Positions 44,854 to 56,444 of a stretch of 64,000 bases of DNA are shown here, piece after piece. The translations under genes were made by a program, and so were the position numbers. How positions within the stretch are numbered: position 1 is the stretch's first letter; each line of letters opens with the position of its first letter. The DNA is taken from assembly GCA_025200525.1 (NCBI GenBank), contig CM045762.1, positions 192,287,154 to 192,351,153 of the forward strand, written 5' to 3'. Origin of the DNA: Camellia lanceoleosa. Lineage: Eukaryota > Streptophyta > Magnoliopsida > Ericales > Theaceae. The notes beneath the pieces were generated by a model, which searched no databases, was not told the DNA's origin, and saw nothing but the letters and a program-made list of their open reading frames with translations.

Positions 44854-47800
44854 ATGGCCGACGACATTCCACGCGGTGGGACTCCCTCGGACCACGAGAT
44901 GGACCCCAGGGTCGAGCTCCTTCCTTTGAGCGAGCGCCCGTTCGACCCGGCGACCTACCGCCCGGCGATCCACGTCCTGCCTCCCGACGGTCTTCGCCAG
45001 TTTCGGAGCTTTGACGGAGCGCTGGATCCGGAGCTTCTCCTGCGCGAGCCTACCTCTCACCTATCCTTCGGCGCTTCCGAGGTAACATTTCTTTTCTATC
45101 TTACTTTCTGCAATGTAGAAATTTTAACGGTCAACTACCATAGCTGGTTACATTCTTTAATTGCTTTAGCTCAGATGCTCTGATACACTGTATACTGTAG
45201 TCAATTGTAGACAAACTGACAACTGATATCTACTTAAAACCAACACATGCACACACACTCTACCAGCCTTAATCACCCAAACACACGGCACACACCGTAT
45301 TTCACTGCGAACTTATCGACACCCAGTACCTGTTTGAATCTGAAAAACTTGCACGCATGCCACATTTGCACTGAACCACTCAAACATGCTGACGCATCAC
45401 ACGTTGTAGTTCACTGAAACACACCGACACCCGGTATCTGTTTAAACTTGGAAACACGCACACATGCCGTATTTATCTCAATTTTGCATGCCCTACAAAA
45501 CTGGTATATTTAGCATTGCTTCGCAACTGTGTTCTTGAAAACAGGGGGATTCCCATACCGTCCGCGGGTATGGGAACATCGCCGCTCGAGAGTGGTACGC
45601 AGAGCTACCCGAGGCGGTTTGCCAGATCGTGGACCGGGCCGGCTTTGGCGCATTCTGCAGAGGGCTCTCTCGGCTCACTACATGCAGGCCTCTTCTTGCT
45701 GCCTTAGCGGAGAGGTGGTGGGACACCACCGACTCGTTCCACCTATCTGTGGCGGGAGACATGACGATGACTCCCTATGATTTCTCGATGCTCACAAGCA
45801 TCGGGGTAGGGGGTGATCCGATCCCCTTCGACACCGATATGGACGAGTGGACCGCTGCTCAAATCCATTTTCTTGGCGAGGTGCCACCTCTCGCCCGTCC
45901 AGGCTTTGTTCGTTACTCCTGGTTTGAGGTGCAGTTCAGAGTCCAGCTCGCGTTGGTGGAGGAGGCTCTGATGACCGAGGAGGCCGTGGAGCAGTTTGCG
46001 CGCGGCTTTTTGATGTTTCTGCTGGGGACCACCCTTTTCGCCGATCGGGCGAACAGTGCTTTGCTCGCTTTCAACAAGACCGGTGGATGTCCCAGATCGT
46101 GCAAGATGATCGGGTGGTGCCGCTCTGGCCACCCTTTACGGATACATGAGCTCGGTCTCCCGTGGCGTGGCGATTGCTTTCGGAGGCTCTTGGCGAGCTT
46201 AGGAATCGTCTTCTTCTCTACTTTACATTTCTTCTCTACATTTTTTGTACTCTGTACTGTACTCTGTAGTTTGCTTCAGACCGATCAGATATCTTGTACA
46301 CGCCGCACACATACTCTGCTTTACCTTGTTGTATTTCTGCTTTATTCTTCATTCTTCTTTATCTGATAAGCATATTGGTACTTGCTTTGCAGCTGTGGGT
46401 TTATGCGTACTTTCCCAGACTGGAGCCAGTGCCGGAGACGGAGACTCCTCTAGTCATTCCCTTCTCGCGCCGCTTCGACGGGAGATGCACGCGGCAACCC
46501 CGAGAGACATTCAGCTTCTTCCGCCGCTTCTTCGACACTATCACCCCTGCTGAGGTATGTTTTACTTGCAGTCCATTTAAGCTTCGCTTTGCACTGTATA
46601 TTTTGATGACCGTAGATAACCAACTGCATTTCAATTCCAGATCACCTGGCGGCTGTGGGCTGCAGTGTCAGCGGCGATTCAGGATCGATTCGCTGGTGCT
46701 AAGGAGACCTCGCGCTACCGGATTCTGTTGGAGGGCCCGGTCTGTCGGGCTTGGTACCTGGGTGAGCGTTTTCTACGCCAGACCCTAGTGTTACCGGAGC
46801 AGATAGTCCCGGTTCACCGTCCTGAGCACATGAGGGATACCGAGAGGTTCACTCATCAGCAGGTGGTGGACTACACCCTTGGCTGGAACGAGAGGCGCTG
46901 AGGGTGAGGCGACTACTCGTCACGTACGGACCTTCTGATCTGACCTTTTGAAAGGTGCCTTGAACGAAGAGACTGCGCGCGCTAGGGCTAGGGCAAGTGA
47001 GCAGGAGGACGGGAGAGAGTCCGAGTCCGTGGCAGAGGCGGGGTTCAGAGAGGACGGGGGGCCGGTTGGCCTGCTCTGCCCACTATGCTGTCATACAGAG
47101 GGCAGGGTGGGGAGACCTACCAGATCCCCTTTGCTCCTCCCCCGGCTGATCATGAGTTGGCTGGTATTCCCGACTTACCTCCGGTATGTACTACTTCACT
47201 TTGCATCTTGCATTGTTGCTTCATTTTGCTTCATTTCTTTGGTATTCCGCAGAATACTGATGCATCTAATCTTTTGCAGGCGTCCTCCGAGTACACCCGA
47301 CAGTCCGTGGAGTTGAATGCCTCCATGATGGGGATGCTGCAGTGGACCTTCGACATCTTAGCCCTCTACAGTATTCCGGTATGTTCTTCTGACCGCAGTC
47401 TCAAACCATACACTGTTTCATACAATCTGATGCAAGACACAAAACCGGATAAACTGCTCACGGCATTCACACATTGTACTCATACACTGCATTCTATGTT
47501 GGTTTACTGCTCACGGCATCCATACACTGTACTCATACACTGCATTCTGCACTGATAAACTGCTCACAACTTTTTGATGTATTTGCCTTTTGTACTTTTC
47601 AGCCTCCCTTCCAGATTCCCCCAGTAGGTGGCACTCCGTCTGGACCTCCCATTTCTACACGAGATGGCAGAGTATACCCCCGCACCAGAGGGGGGCATAC
47701 CCATGTAGGGAGCAGCTCGCGGGCACCAGTTCCAGGCGATGGGCCGGAGCCGGAGGCGGAGTCATCTGAGGAGGAGGCCGGGGACAGCTCGGGCTCGGAC

Positions 47801-47863
47801 TCAGACAGTGATGCTCCTGGACTTCTGCTCAGGAAGAGGGCGAGGACGGATCCCCAGGCCTGA
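44854..47863 (+). pseudogene. antisense PMD (plant mobile domain) gene, all six exons, damaged (copy in C)
   Basis: Exons: 44854-45081 (76 codons), 45545 to about 46206, 46393-46554, 46641-47183, 47280-47378, 47603-47863; all introns GT-AG and phase 0 where intact. PMD (PF10536) motifs: REWYAELPEAV, AERWWDTTDSFHLSVAGDMT, FLMFLLGTTLFADRAN, LATLYGYMSS, LWVYAYFPRL, RILLEGPVCRAWYLGERFL, PFAPPPADHELAGIPDLPP, then an acidic tail ending RKRARTDPQA. Exons 1, 3 and 5 have the same lengths as in D (exon 1) and A (exons 3 and 5). Damage: small indels near 46075-46115, TGG to TAG plus a lost donor at the end of exon 2 (46200-46206), and a frameshift after TLGWNERR near 46895. PMD proteins of the MAIN/MAIL group act in the nucleus in transposon silencing and development; many PMD genes sit in transposons. 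The function of this copy is lost. Confidence 0.85.
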
Positions 47864-50800
47864 GATGTCTTGATATTGACACAGACTTTTGCCGCTTTTC
47901 TTTTTCCTTTTTTTGTACTTTTCTCTTTTTGGTAGTTAGATTACCTTGTACTGCCACAGGCAGGTTTTTGTTTCCAAAACTATGTACTTGAAAAGAGGAT
48001 GAAATGAAACAAACTTTTTGTCTAAAAATGGGTTTACATTTGCATGTCTCATGTATTGCATCACATCACATCACACTACAACTTAATGTGAATGGAATTG
48101 ATCTGTTGTCTGAAAATTGGGCACTTGCACTGTGATAATCGGATAACCAACCAGCCAATAGCAAAATAATCAAACAAACCACAGTTTAACCTGAACACGC
48201 AGCCCACATTCTGCTGGGGATTAGGCTACATATGGCCTGTAACACAGCACTCGGTTCATTCTGCACACAGCAAACCCTGAACAAACAGCCCAATCTGACA
48301 AGACGGGCCACAAAACTGAAACGGTTGAAGTTGAAACACATTCGAATGTCCCAAATTTCCTTTTCGTCTTCGCATAAATGTAGAGAATGGCACAGCATTC
48401 TGAGCACAAACGATTGATTTTGGGAAAGGGTTTCACAACCAGGGTATCGAGCCTACAACTGAACATAGTGGACGGACTCAAGTGAAGAAAACCAAAGGCG
48501 CACGACCCGAACACAACGAGATGCACTCGGAAAAGACTCAAAGCTAAAGTTGAGACCAACAAATCAAAAGACACGACACACGGACGTGTTTTAAGAAAAC
48601 AAAAGACCTCAGATCTCGAGGAGCCAGTTCCTCTGGGTATATTTTCCACCCTTTCTGATTTGTGATTCTCATATCACTCGGCCCTCAGGCTCGGTTTTTC
48701 TCTCAAAACCCTATTCTCACTTTTCTCTCATCGCACATCTCTCTATTCTTTATTCTTTGATTTTTCATCCCTCCCCAGGGTGATTGATGGATGAATAGGG
48801 AGTTGCGGGTTCATGCCCAATACCGCTAGCTCACGGCTATTTCTTCTAGTGGGTAGAGTGCCTTTCTGGCAAGTGCATTGATGACAAGGGAGAGACGGAA
48901 CACCTGACTCGACTGTGCCCCTAGTTCATTACTTTGACCATTTTTTGTTTTCTTTCTAAAACAGTTTTGACCAAAATGAGCGTCAGATTAACATGCTTGT
49001 TCAATTTTTGATTTGAAAATCATGCGAGCCAGGCACTGAAAATTTTCCTTTTTTGGGTCCAAGACAATGGTCCGATTTTGGAAAATGAAATAGTTTTCGA
49101 GAAAACAGTCCACCTCAGTAAAAATTTTCAAAAACTATTTTCGCAAACGGTCAATGCTCGACAAGCACGAAACCTACGCTCGAGATGCGCAACCTCGGAT
49201 CGGAGGCAATGGAAAATTGCCCCTTGCTTGAAGGGACGCATGGCAACGGAAAGTTGCCCCTGGTTTGCATGGCAACCTACGGCGATGCGTGGCAACAGAA
49301 AGTTGCCCCTTGTTTGGATAATGCTGCGGCATGCTCGTCAATGACTGATCGCGACCGGGCTCTCAGGCATGGAGAGGACGGAGACGGCCACAAACAATAT
49401 ATGGACACAGTCACCTTGAAGGCGTTGGCGACTGGACTTCAGGAGGAAGATGATCACGTAGTTCCAGTCGTTACAACCGAGACGTTGGATTCGGAGGAAG
49501 CACAGGTGATCAAAATCATTACATGGACTGAGACGCTATGGAAGCGTTGGGTGCTGGACTTCAGAATGAAGTTGCCTACGTATCCCAAACATGGGAATGA
49601 AGCCTTACGTAGTTCCAGTGAAGGTACACTCGGGTATTTTAACCTTCACTTTTCAGGCTCTAACTTTTGCCAAGGCGCCCGATGCGGGTTTTCGACCTTG
49701 CGAGCTTCTTCCCATTCTTTTCAATTTTTTTCATTTCTTTTTTTTTTCTTCTTCTTTCTTTTTCAATTTTTCTTTCTTTTCTTTTGCAATTTTTTTCCTG
49801 TTCTTTCTTTTTTTCTTTTTTTTTTTTTTTTTACTTTCTTTTTGTATTTTTCTTTTGCTCTAACTTTTGCCTGGGTCGCCTTTCCGGGTTTTCGGCCCAG
49901 CGAGCCTCTCAAAGGGTAAGAGTGTAGCAAGTCCATGCCAAATGGTTTTTGTAATTGAAGCCTCTCTGTATCTAGGAGAATGGCTATTGCAGTGCTTTGC
50001 AGAAGAGTCCATCGTGGTTGCTTCACGAGCTTCCTCTGGCGAGATTTAACCTTTTGACTTGACTTTGGTGCCGCTTGTTCGAGGGCTACTTCAAAACTGG
50101 CCACACGGGCCTCACTTCGTAGTCGACCTTTGAACATTCTGGATGCGAGTCCAGGGTTTGAGAATGAGGGGTCGAGTCTCGAGGCTTGAGAGCGATCCTA
50201 AGCTGCGCAATCTCGAGAGCGATTCCACACAGGTCTTCGCAGGACTGCGCGAAACATTTTGTTTTTGAAAGTTTTTAAGAAGGCGACGAATCGCTCGCGC
50301 CGAAGATAGTGTGGAACCAGTCTAGATCAAGCCAGGGTCCTTCTCAGTACTCATACTGACAAACATGATTTCGATCATTAAGGGCTTAGCATGCCTCTCT
50401 TTCTTTCAATTTTGATCAAAGTTTTTGCAAATCCTGAGGAATTCCTTCATCTTCGTTTTTATCACTGCAGTGTTCAAAAAGGTTTTGAAAAACTTAGGTC
50501 GATTGTAATAATTTTCAGGGCACAAGGGAGCAGGTGGAATGTGCTGTCATTCCATTCGAATCCTCTGGCACGACTAACCCAAAACAGACAATAAGCATGG
50601 AAACACGATAGCCGCAACTGTTTCATTCAGGTTTCTCGGATGCAACTGGCTCCACGGCAGAGACAGACTCAAAAAGAAAGAAAAAAGGAGTAATTACAAA
50701 GCAAAACGGTGCTCGAGGCAACAACCCCGGAATCACCTGGTATTCTATACAAGGGGAACTGACTCGCTACAACAAGACAGACCCTTAAGCAAAAAAAAAC

Positions 50801-50963
50801 GACTGACTCAAAACAATGAGACAGACTCAAAAAGAAAACAAAGGACTGACTCGACACCCAAGTCAGAATTTACAAGATTAGCATTCGCAGATGCTCAAAA
50901 TACGTGCCCAGACGCTACATCCAAAAACACACCGGGCGTCGCCCGCAAGCGGTCCGATCCCAA
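47864..50963. other. non-coding region between PMD 3' end and gag of element C
   Basis: The inverted counterpart of 24161-27236 in A. It contains the PMD 3' UTR (conserved 'actgccacaggcaggttttt'), a single GAACACGCAGCCC word near 48190, GGGGCAAC-type repeats (about 49215-49315), the inverted TACGTAGGCAG block at 49572-49618 and the T/C-rich run at 49700-49862. No protease, RT or integrase is seen. Confidence 0.6.
49700..49862 (-). repeat. polypyrimidine run (A/G-rich on element C's sense strand)
   Basis: About 160 bases of T and C with few interruptions. It is the inverted equivalent of 25250-25400 in element A. Confidence 0.85.
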
Positions 50964-52079
50964 TTACATACTCGCAGTATGGGTGTCCTCAAAATCCAAT
51001 AACTGGGCGGTAACGGACTTTGCTGAGATGGGCGGGAGGATAACCTCGTTGTCAATCAAGTCTTGCACCTCATGACGGAGGCGGAAACAATTATCGGTGG
51101 GGTGGCCGGTTTGCTGATGGTACGCACAGTACTGAGTAGCATCATGCGTAGCGGGGAGATTCTTTGGTAGAGGTCGAGGTTCCAAGGGCTTAAGGTGTCC
51201 CCTCTCGGCGAGGATCTGAAGTGCCTTTGACAACGGCATATAAAGAGCATGGAAGGCCCTACGCCCTCGGGGCAGATACTTCGAAGCCTGAGTGCTCTTG
51301 CTAGACGCACTAGCGAAAGGGTCGGCGGGCACTGCCTTTACTTTCTGATCTTTCCCAGGCACAGGGTTAGGAGTGGGAGGAACTGTTCTGACATGGCGGG
51401 GCCCATCCTGGCTCTCTGACTGACTTGAACTACCCTCAGGTGGAGTGGGGAAAGCATCCTCTATAGCCTTTGTCACAACTGCAGAGATCTGTTGCATGTT
51501 CATTCCCCTGGCTTTCAAAGCCTCGACTGCCCACAGCAGCTGTTCAACAGGATCGGCATCTGCCTTTGCTTTGTCTTTACCTCTGGCCACAGCCTGATTG
51601 AGGGTTTGGGTTGATACTGGTACGTCATTGCCATAGTTGGAGGTCATCTCCGGTTGGCTGAGTTCAATCACAATCTGTCCCAGTAGCAGGGGCTCCTGGG
51701 GTACAAAACTCTTGGCATATGGCGCAACTGGTGGCGAAATTGACATTCCGTAGGCGAGATCAGCCACCGACCTCTGGAGGTCACCTATCATCCCCATTAG
51801 CTTGAATGTAGTGGGCTCGCGAGCCTGATATAGCTGGGGGGTCCAAATCGGGTGCGCAGCAGGCGACCTGGGGGGATGCGGCATATCAACACCGGTCTCA
51901 CTTTGCAGGGTGATCTCTTGACCCAATGCGGTTGTCATAACCACAATCTCTTCTAAATTTTGCGTCATCATAAGTCCTGCCTCAGCAAAGAGGGAACACT
52001 GGCTATTCTGTATCAACTCTCTGAATTCTCTGAACTGAAAGGAAAACATACAGCGTTTCAGCCCAAACAGATCAAACAC
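50964..52079 (-). CDS. gag-like protein of element C, intact frame (Ogre/Tat C-terminal gag)
   Basis: Minus-strand open frame of 371 codons. Residues ~90-110 contain LMGMIGDLQRSVADLAYGMS. A Pro/Ser/Gln-rich middle has ADADPVEQLLWAVEALKARG, then AFHALYMPLSKALQILAERG and the knuckle YCAYHQQTGHPTDNC with FRLRHEVQDLIDNEVILPP. It is the undamaged counterpart of the ORF at 23186-24160 in A. The N-terminal ~50 residues upstream of MMTQNLEEIVV may not be translated: a conserved acceptor-like TTTCCTTTCAG falls there, and A is not open in that part. The capsid domain of a full gag is missing, so particle formation would need a partner's Gag. The knuckle could bind RNA. It is the only sizeable intact retroelement ORF in the window. 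Confidence 0.8.
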   Translation of the reverse strand: MFDLFGLKRCMFSFQFREFRELIQNSQCSLFAEAGLMMTQNLEEIVVMTTALGQEITLQSETGVDMPHPPRSPAAHPIWTPQLYQAREPTTFKLMGMIGDLQRSVADLAYGMSISPPVAPYAKSFVPQEPLLLGQIVIELSQPEMTSNYGNDVPVSTQTLNQAVARGKDKAKADADPVEQLLWAVEALKARGMNMQQISAVVTKAIEDAFPTPPEGSSSQSESQDGPRHVRTVPPTPNPVPGKDQKVKAVPADPFASASSKSTQASKYLPRGRRAFHALYMPLSKALQILAERGHLKPLEPRPLPKNLPATHDATQYCAYHQQTGHPTDNCFRLRHEVQDLIDNEVILPPISAKSVTAQLLDFEDTHTASM

Positions 52080-52675
52080 AGGTGTAGCCGAACAACTGCA
52101 CTCTACTACTGATCACTGTTCCCCAGAATTACTGCCCTCAAAACCGAACTGATACCCGTAGATATAACCGGTTTCTCAACAACACTGATACAGGTGCCCT
52201 TCGGGCCCGATACTTAAACTTGCGAACTGACATGTACATTCCTGCGGAGATACACTCTAAAAGCACATAGCAAGCAAACGAGAGCCAAAACACCCCTATG
52301 TTGGGGTAGGGTTTCCCTGTCCTATTTTGTCAGGAGCTAGGGTTTCACTACGCACGCAGCGGTTTCAAACAACTTAGCATCGGGTAAGCAACCTGTCCTA
52401 GTTTGGAATGGTCACTATGGATCCAAATATGCACTAGGTCGAATGGTCAAAAAGGGTGCCCCGGTAAAACCAGGGTTTGTGTTCCCGTGCTGTCAGAGCC
52501 CGCAACCGGTCAGCCTTATGGTCATGCCTTGACAAGACAAGCCTCCGGCAAACCGTTCAGGAATGGCAGATGGCCAACACTGTGTTCCTAGGCGCACCAA
52601 TGCACATGCAATGCAAAGAAACACATAAATGAAATCAAAACAGGATATCATGAGTTCGAGTCAAGCTCTCTAAAC
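52080..52675 (-). other. leader between gag and PBS of element C
   Basis: Conserved with A's leader (22449-23185 region); no coding sequence recognised. A strong minus-strand acceptor-like TTTTCCTTTCAG lies at its gag end. Confidence 0.45.
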
Positions 52676-52693
52676 TCCCCTGCAGAGTCGCCA
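52676..52693 (-). promoter_or_regulatory. primer binding site of element C
   Basis: TGGCGACTCTGCAGGGGA on the minus strand, five bases inside the LTR. It differs from A's tRNA-Arg-type site by one base. Confidence 0.75.
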
Positions 52694-52698
52694 GAAAC

Positions 52699-55600
52699 TA
52701 TAACACGCCCGCGAGGGACCCCGTGCGCCACGCTACAGTTCAGACTCGATTTGTGTCATGGTTCGTAATCTGAACCAAAGAGTCCAACTCTGGCAAATCG
52801 TTTTGAGAAAAACAGATTTTTGAAAAGAAGTGCCATACATGGACTACTTTGCCAGATACAGAGTCGCCACCTAAATATTTTTTAAAATGGGGGAATTTAG
52901 GAAACCCTGACTCGGTGCCAAAGGCCACGTGTCCGTCATCACCAAAGTTGCCTCGGCTCGGGAACTTGGATACGATTGGGGAAGGTCAACTATGAGCACC
53001 CCCTCTCACCCGGTCCGAAGACCGGCCTCTACTAACCATGATAGCCGTTTTTGAAAACGTTATGTGTTCTTATTCCGGTTAATTAGCCTAGAATTACTAT
53101 GTTATGCGCGCAGCAAACAAGTATAGACTAGATCGCCTAATTTGGAAATAAACATTGCATATCCGTTTGTCTTGAAAAACGTGTTGGATTTTGCTACTTG
53201 CAAGTAGGCTAAAATACGGATTTCAATGAGTTGTTCCAACTCAGACAATCCAACCTTCACCCACAGGCATTCAGGCAGTTTATATCACGTAAGCGTTTAG
53301 CCACATGGTAAGCATACTGTTATGTTTAACATTCACATGCATGCGATATGCTAAAGCATAAAAACTTACCTAGTACACTGTGCCAAGACAATGAAACTAG
53401 TTAGCAAAACATGCATGACTCTAATTTCATGTTAAGTGCCTAATGTAGCGCATACAAAATGCAACCTAGAGTAGGCTCGGCTAATCTAGAAATGGCTTGT
53501 GAAATGCACACGTTTGATGCACGTATTCAAGTTAGATTTGAAACGCAATGCAGTTAGCATGATGTGCCGAGCCCGGTGCATGCAATACTTATAAATGATG
53601 CACGCATGCATAGCATAAGGTATGCTAATTTAGATATGCCCTAATACTAACCATCATAAGCAGGTAAGTAAAAGGGAAGAAAGAAGTGGGGATTGGAAGA
53701 CATACACGCACCCACACACCCACACTTATTACAGATTTGCCCTCACTCGGAGGGACCAAAATAATAATACAGATTAATTAACTACACAAGCTAACTAAAT
53801 ATTACAAACACCTAATCAGTTAACAAACTAACTAATCTAGGAAAGACAGTAAACCGCCTCGGGAAGAGTGCCCAATGCAACGCAGCAGTCTGCTTCTGGA
53901 AGTGCACCGCCATGCATATCGCCTCTGTTTTCCCTGCTCTGCTCCTCTGAAGACTGCTAAAGTCTCATAATCGCCTCCCAGACATCGGGGACACCACCGG
54001 CTGAGTAGGACTTCCACCGGCAGTGGTATGTAGTCATCGGCACTGAATGGCTCCATCGGCCCGATTGATGGCGGTCGGCACTAAATCTCACGGCCGGCAA
54101 TAAGTTCCTGCAGAACCTGCAACTCACAGCAGCAGAGGGCAGGGCCTTGCATGGCAATGTAGTTCAAGCTATATATGCACCAGACAAGTCCCTTTTCATG
54201 TGTATGACTTGAAGGGACATAGTTCTTGGTTCTCGGACCACCAATCGTGCATTTCCATGCATGATGGCCCGAGAGACCAAGTGTGCACTTTTAATATCAA
54301 ATGAAATGCAAACCACATAATCACATAAGAGGGCCAACCTCTATCACACTCACTTCAAGAGGCCAAGCATGCACATTGATGCAATGCAATCCTAAGCATG
54401 TGAACATGCGAGCTAGCATGCAATATGGGCAATGCAATGTAAGGATGCTAGTATGCAAACAAACATACAAGACAAGCATGCAAGCTAAGCAAAGGGGTAG
54501 ACTTAGACATAACTTGGGCAGCCCTAATTAAGCCCAAAACAGTGGCCAAAATGCAAAGGAAATGAGGCCAAACACACATACACACATGCACATGTCAAGG
54601 CACAAACCTAAGCATCAAGCAAGCAAGCTTCAAGCATACTTAATAGAGGCTAAGTATGGACAACTAGCATGCATTATAAAGCTCTGAAATCATATAAAAC
54701 ATGGTGCCAAACCAAGTAATAAGGATAAGCAAGGCATGCATAGAAGATCCAACATTCAAAGCAAGCTAAAGGGGGCATTGGACCACACTTAGCAAGACAA
54801 CCATGGCATGCATTAAACAACTAAAAATAGGTTTTTAGCATGTTAAAACAAGGCTAAAAGATTACTTAGATGGCATCTAAGTGGCTCAAATATGAAGGCA
54901 TACTCAAGTGCCTAACATGGAGCATAAGGCACAAACTCTTGAAACATCAAAGAGATATTGAAAGGCAAGCATGTGAGCATGTTAAGTGGACTGAAATAAC
55001 ATACTAAGTGGTTCCAAACCACCAAATTGAAGCAAGTAATGCATGCTACACATGCACACACTTAAGGCCAACAAGCCAAATATGCAAAGAGGCTATACTA
55101 GGCATGCCAAGATCAACCCAAACACCTATGGACAGACCTAAAGCATGGCAAAATAAGCACAAAACCTTCATGAGGCTAAGCCCAAAACATGCTCAAACAA
55201 AGGCACACAACCTAAGGCATGTTAAGGCAATCACAAGGCATTACATGCTAGGTATGCTAAGCATGCATGGTGTACCAAAACCAACTTAAGAAAATGTTAT
55301 ATCATGGCATAATAAGCATGAAAAATAGCCTAGACATGATCTACAAACACTTCAACAAAGGCTCCCTCAAGAGGCCAAAAAGTGTCCCTTTCAAGGACAA
55401 CAAGGAGAGGGGGTGGCCCTCTCCTTCTTGGGGCTTCAAGGAATCATCTTCACCACTGAAATCCCTCAAGATTTCAGTGGTGAAGAGACCCAAAGACCAA
55501 AATCCCGGAGCTCTCACAAAATGGCACCAAACAAGGGCCTTACAAGGCCTAAGAGGGGTCAAACTTTCCCAAAACACAAAACACTCTTAACAAACTATCA

Positions 55601-56444
55601 AGAGGGCCTAAAAATAGAAATTTTATATATTAAACACTAAGCTTGAAAATAGTTCTATGATAGGCAAAAATACAAAGCAAAAAAGGGGTAAAAAGTGACT
55701 AGTTTCTTACCCTTGAAGAACTTCTTCACCAATGATAATTTTGTTGCTTCCTTGAGCTCAAATCCAGCCAAGGACCACAAGAACAAGCTCTGGTCCTTGA
55801 AGAAACCAAGAAAAGGTGAAAGACTAGGTGTTTGTGTGCAATAGTAAGACACAAAGCACCTAGAACACACACGAGGGAGATATAGAGATAGGAGATGAAT
55901 GGAACTCAAACCCTAAAACCAGAGCTTGCTCTGTGTTTTCTAACAAAAATATCTCTAACCCACCAACCTTAAAGCAAGGGAGAGAAGGGCTCCTCTTATA
56001 GAGGAGCCAAACTTGTAATGCTTACAAGTTAAGCAACCAAGAGGGGAAGCCAATGCCATACAGCTGTTAGAAAATATCTCCAAAAGCAACTGAACAGTAG
56101 TCGGCTAGCAAAAAATGTCATTTTGACAAAATTGACTGCTGACCGGCAATAAAGAGTGCCGACCGGCAATATATATTGCCGATGGCACAAAACCCCGGCC
56201 GGTGGCCTCTAGCCACGACCGGTGATGTGTGGAGGTGCCTCAGAAGGCATTCCCTGCCCCTCCAAAGCAAAACACAAGTATTTGGTGCAAAACTAGACAC
56301 AAAATGGTCAAATTCGGGGATCCTGAGGCAGGGCGCGTAGCCGAGACCTCTGGGAACTCCAAATGAACACAAACAAGGATGATCACCGAGTGTTCCAACG
56401 GTGACGTCCAAGTCTTGAGGATGGTCAAAAATGGGGTGTCTACA
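52699..56444 (-). repeat. 5' LTR of element C (3746 bp)
   Basis: Minus strand: starts TGTAGACACCCC at 56444 and ends GTTATA at 52699, so the usual terminal CA has become TA. The TATA hairpin is kept (55988-56008), but about 28 bases including the CACGTG palindrome are missing compared with the 3' LTR, between two AGGGG repeats. CGACCGGCAAT words lie at about 56140-56170. The following bases, gtctt, would be the TSD, but the other end is lost. Confidence 0.9.

Larger units (their letters stand above)
10081..56444 (-). mobile_element. element C: Ogre/Tat-like non-autonomous LTR retrotransposon, split by B
   Basis: C occupies 10081-10881 and 38135-56444 on the minus strand, with element B inserted between. 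Order in its own direction: 5' LTR (52699-56444), PBS, gag-like ORF (50964-52079), about 3 kb non-coding, antisense PMD gene (44854-47863), tandem arrays, PPT (40782-40794), and a 3' LTR whose far end is lost at the junction with D. The internal region is about 11.9 kb. No protease, reverse transcriptase, RNase H or integrase motif was seen, so it is non-autonomous. By eye its two LTRs differ more (about a dozen changes in the 800 bp at 10081-10881 against 53041-53840) than those of A or B. Confidence 0.8.

Noticed and set aside
49185..49919. 244-codon plus-strand ORF in element C
   Set aside because: Runs through the GGGGCAAC repeats and the T/C-rich run, giving a poly-Phe/Ser tail. The counterpart in A is not open.
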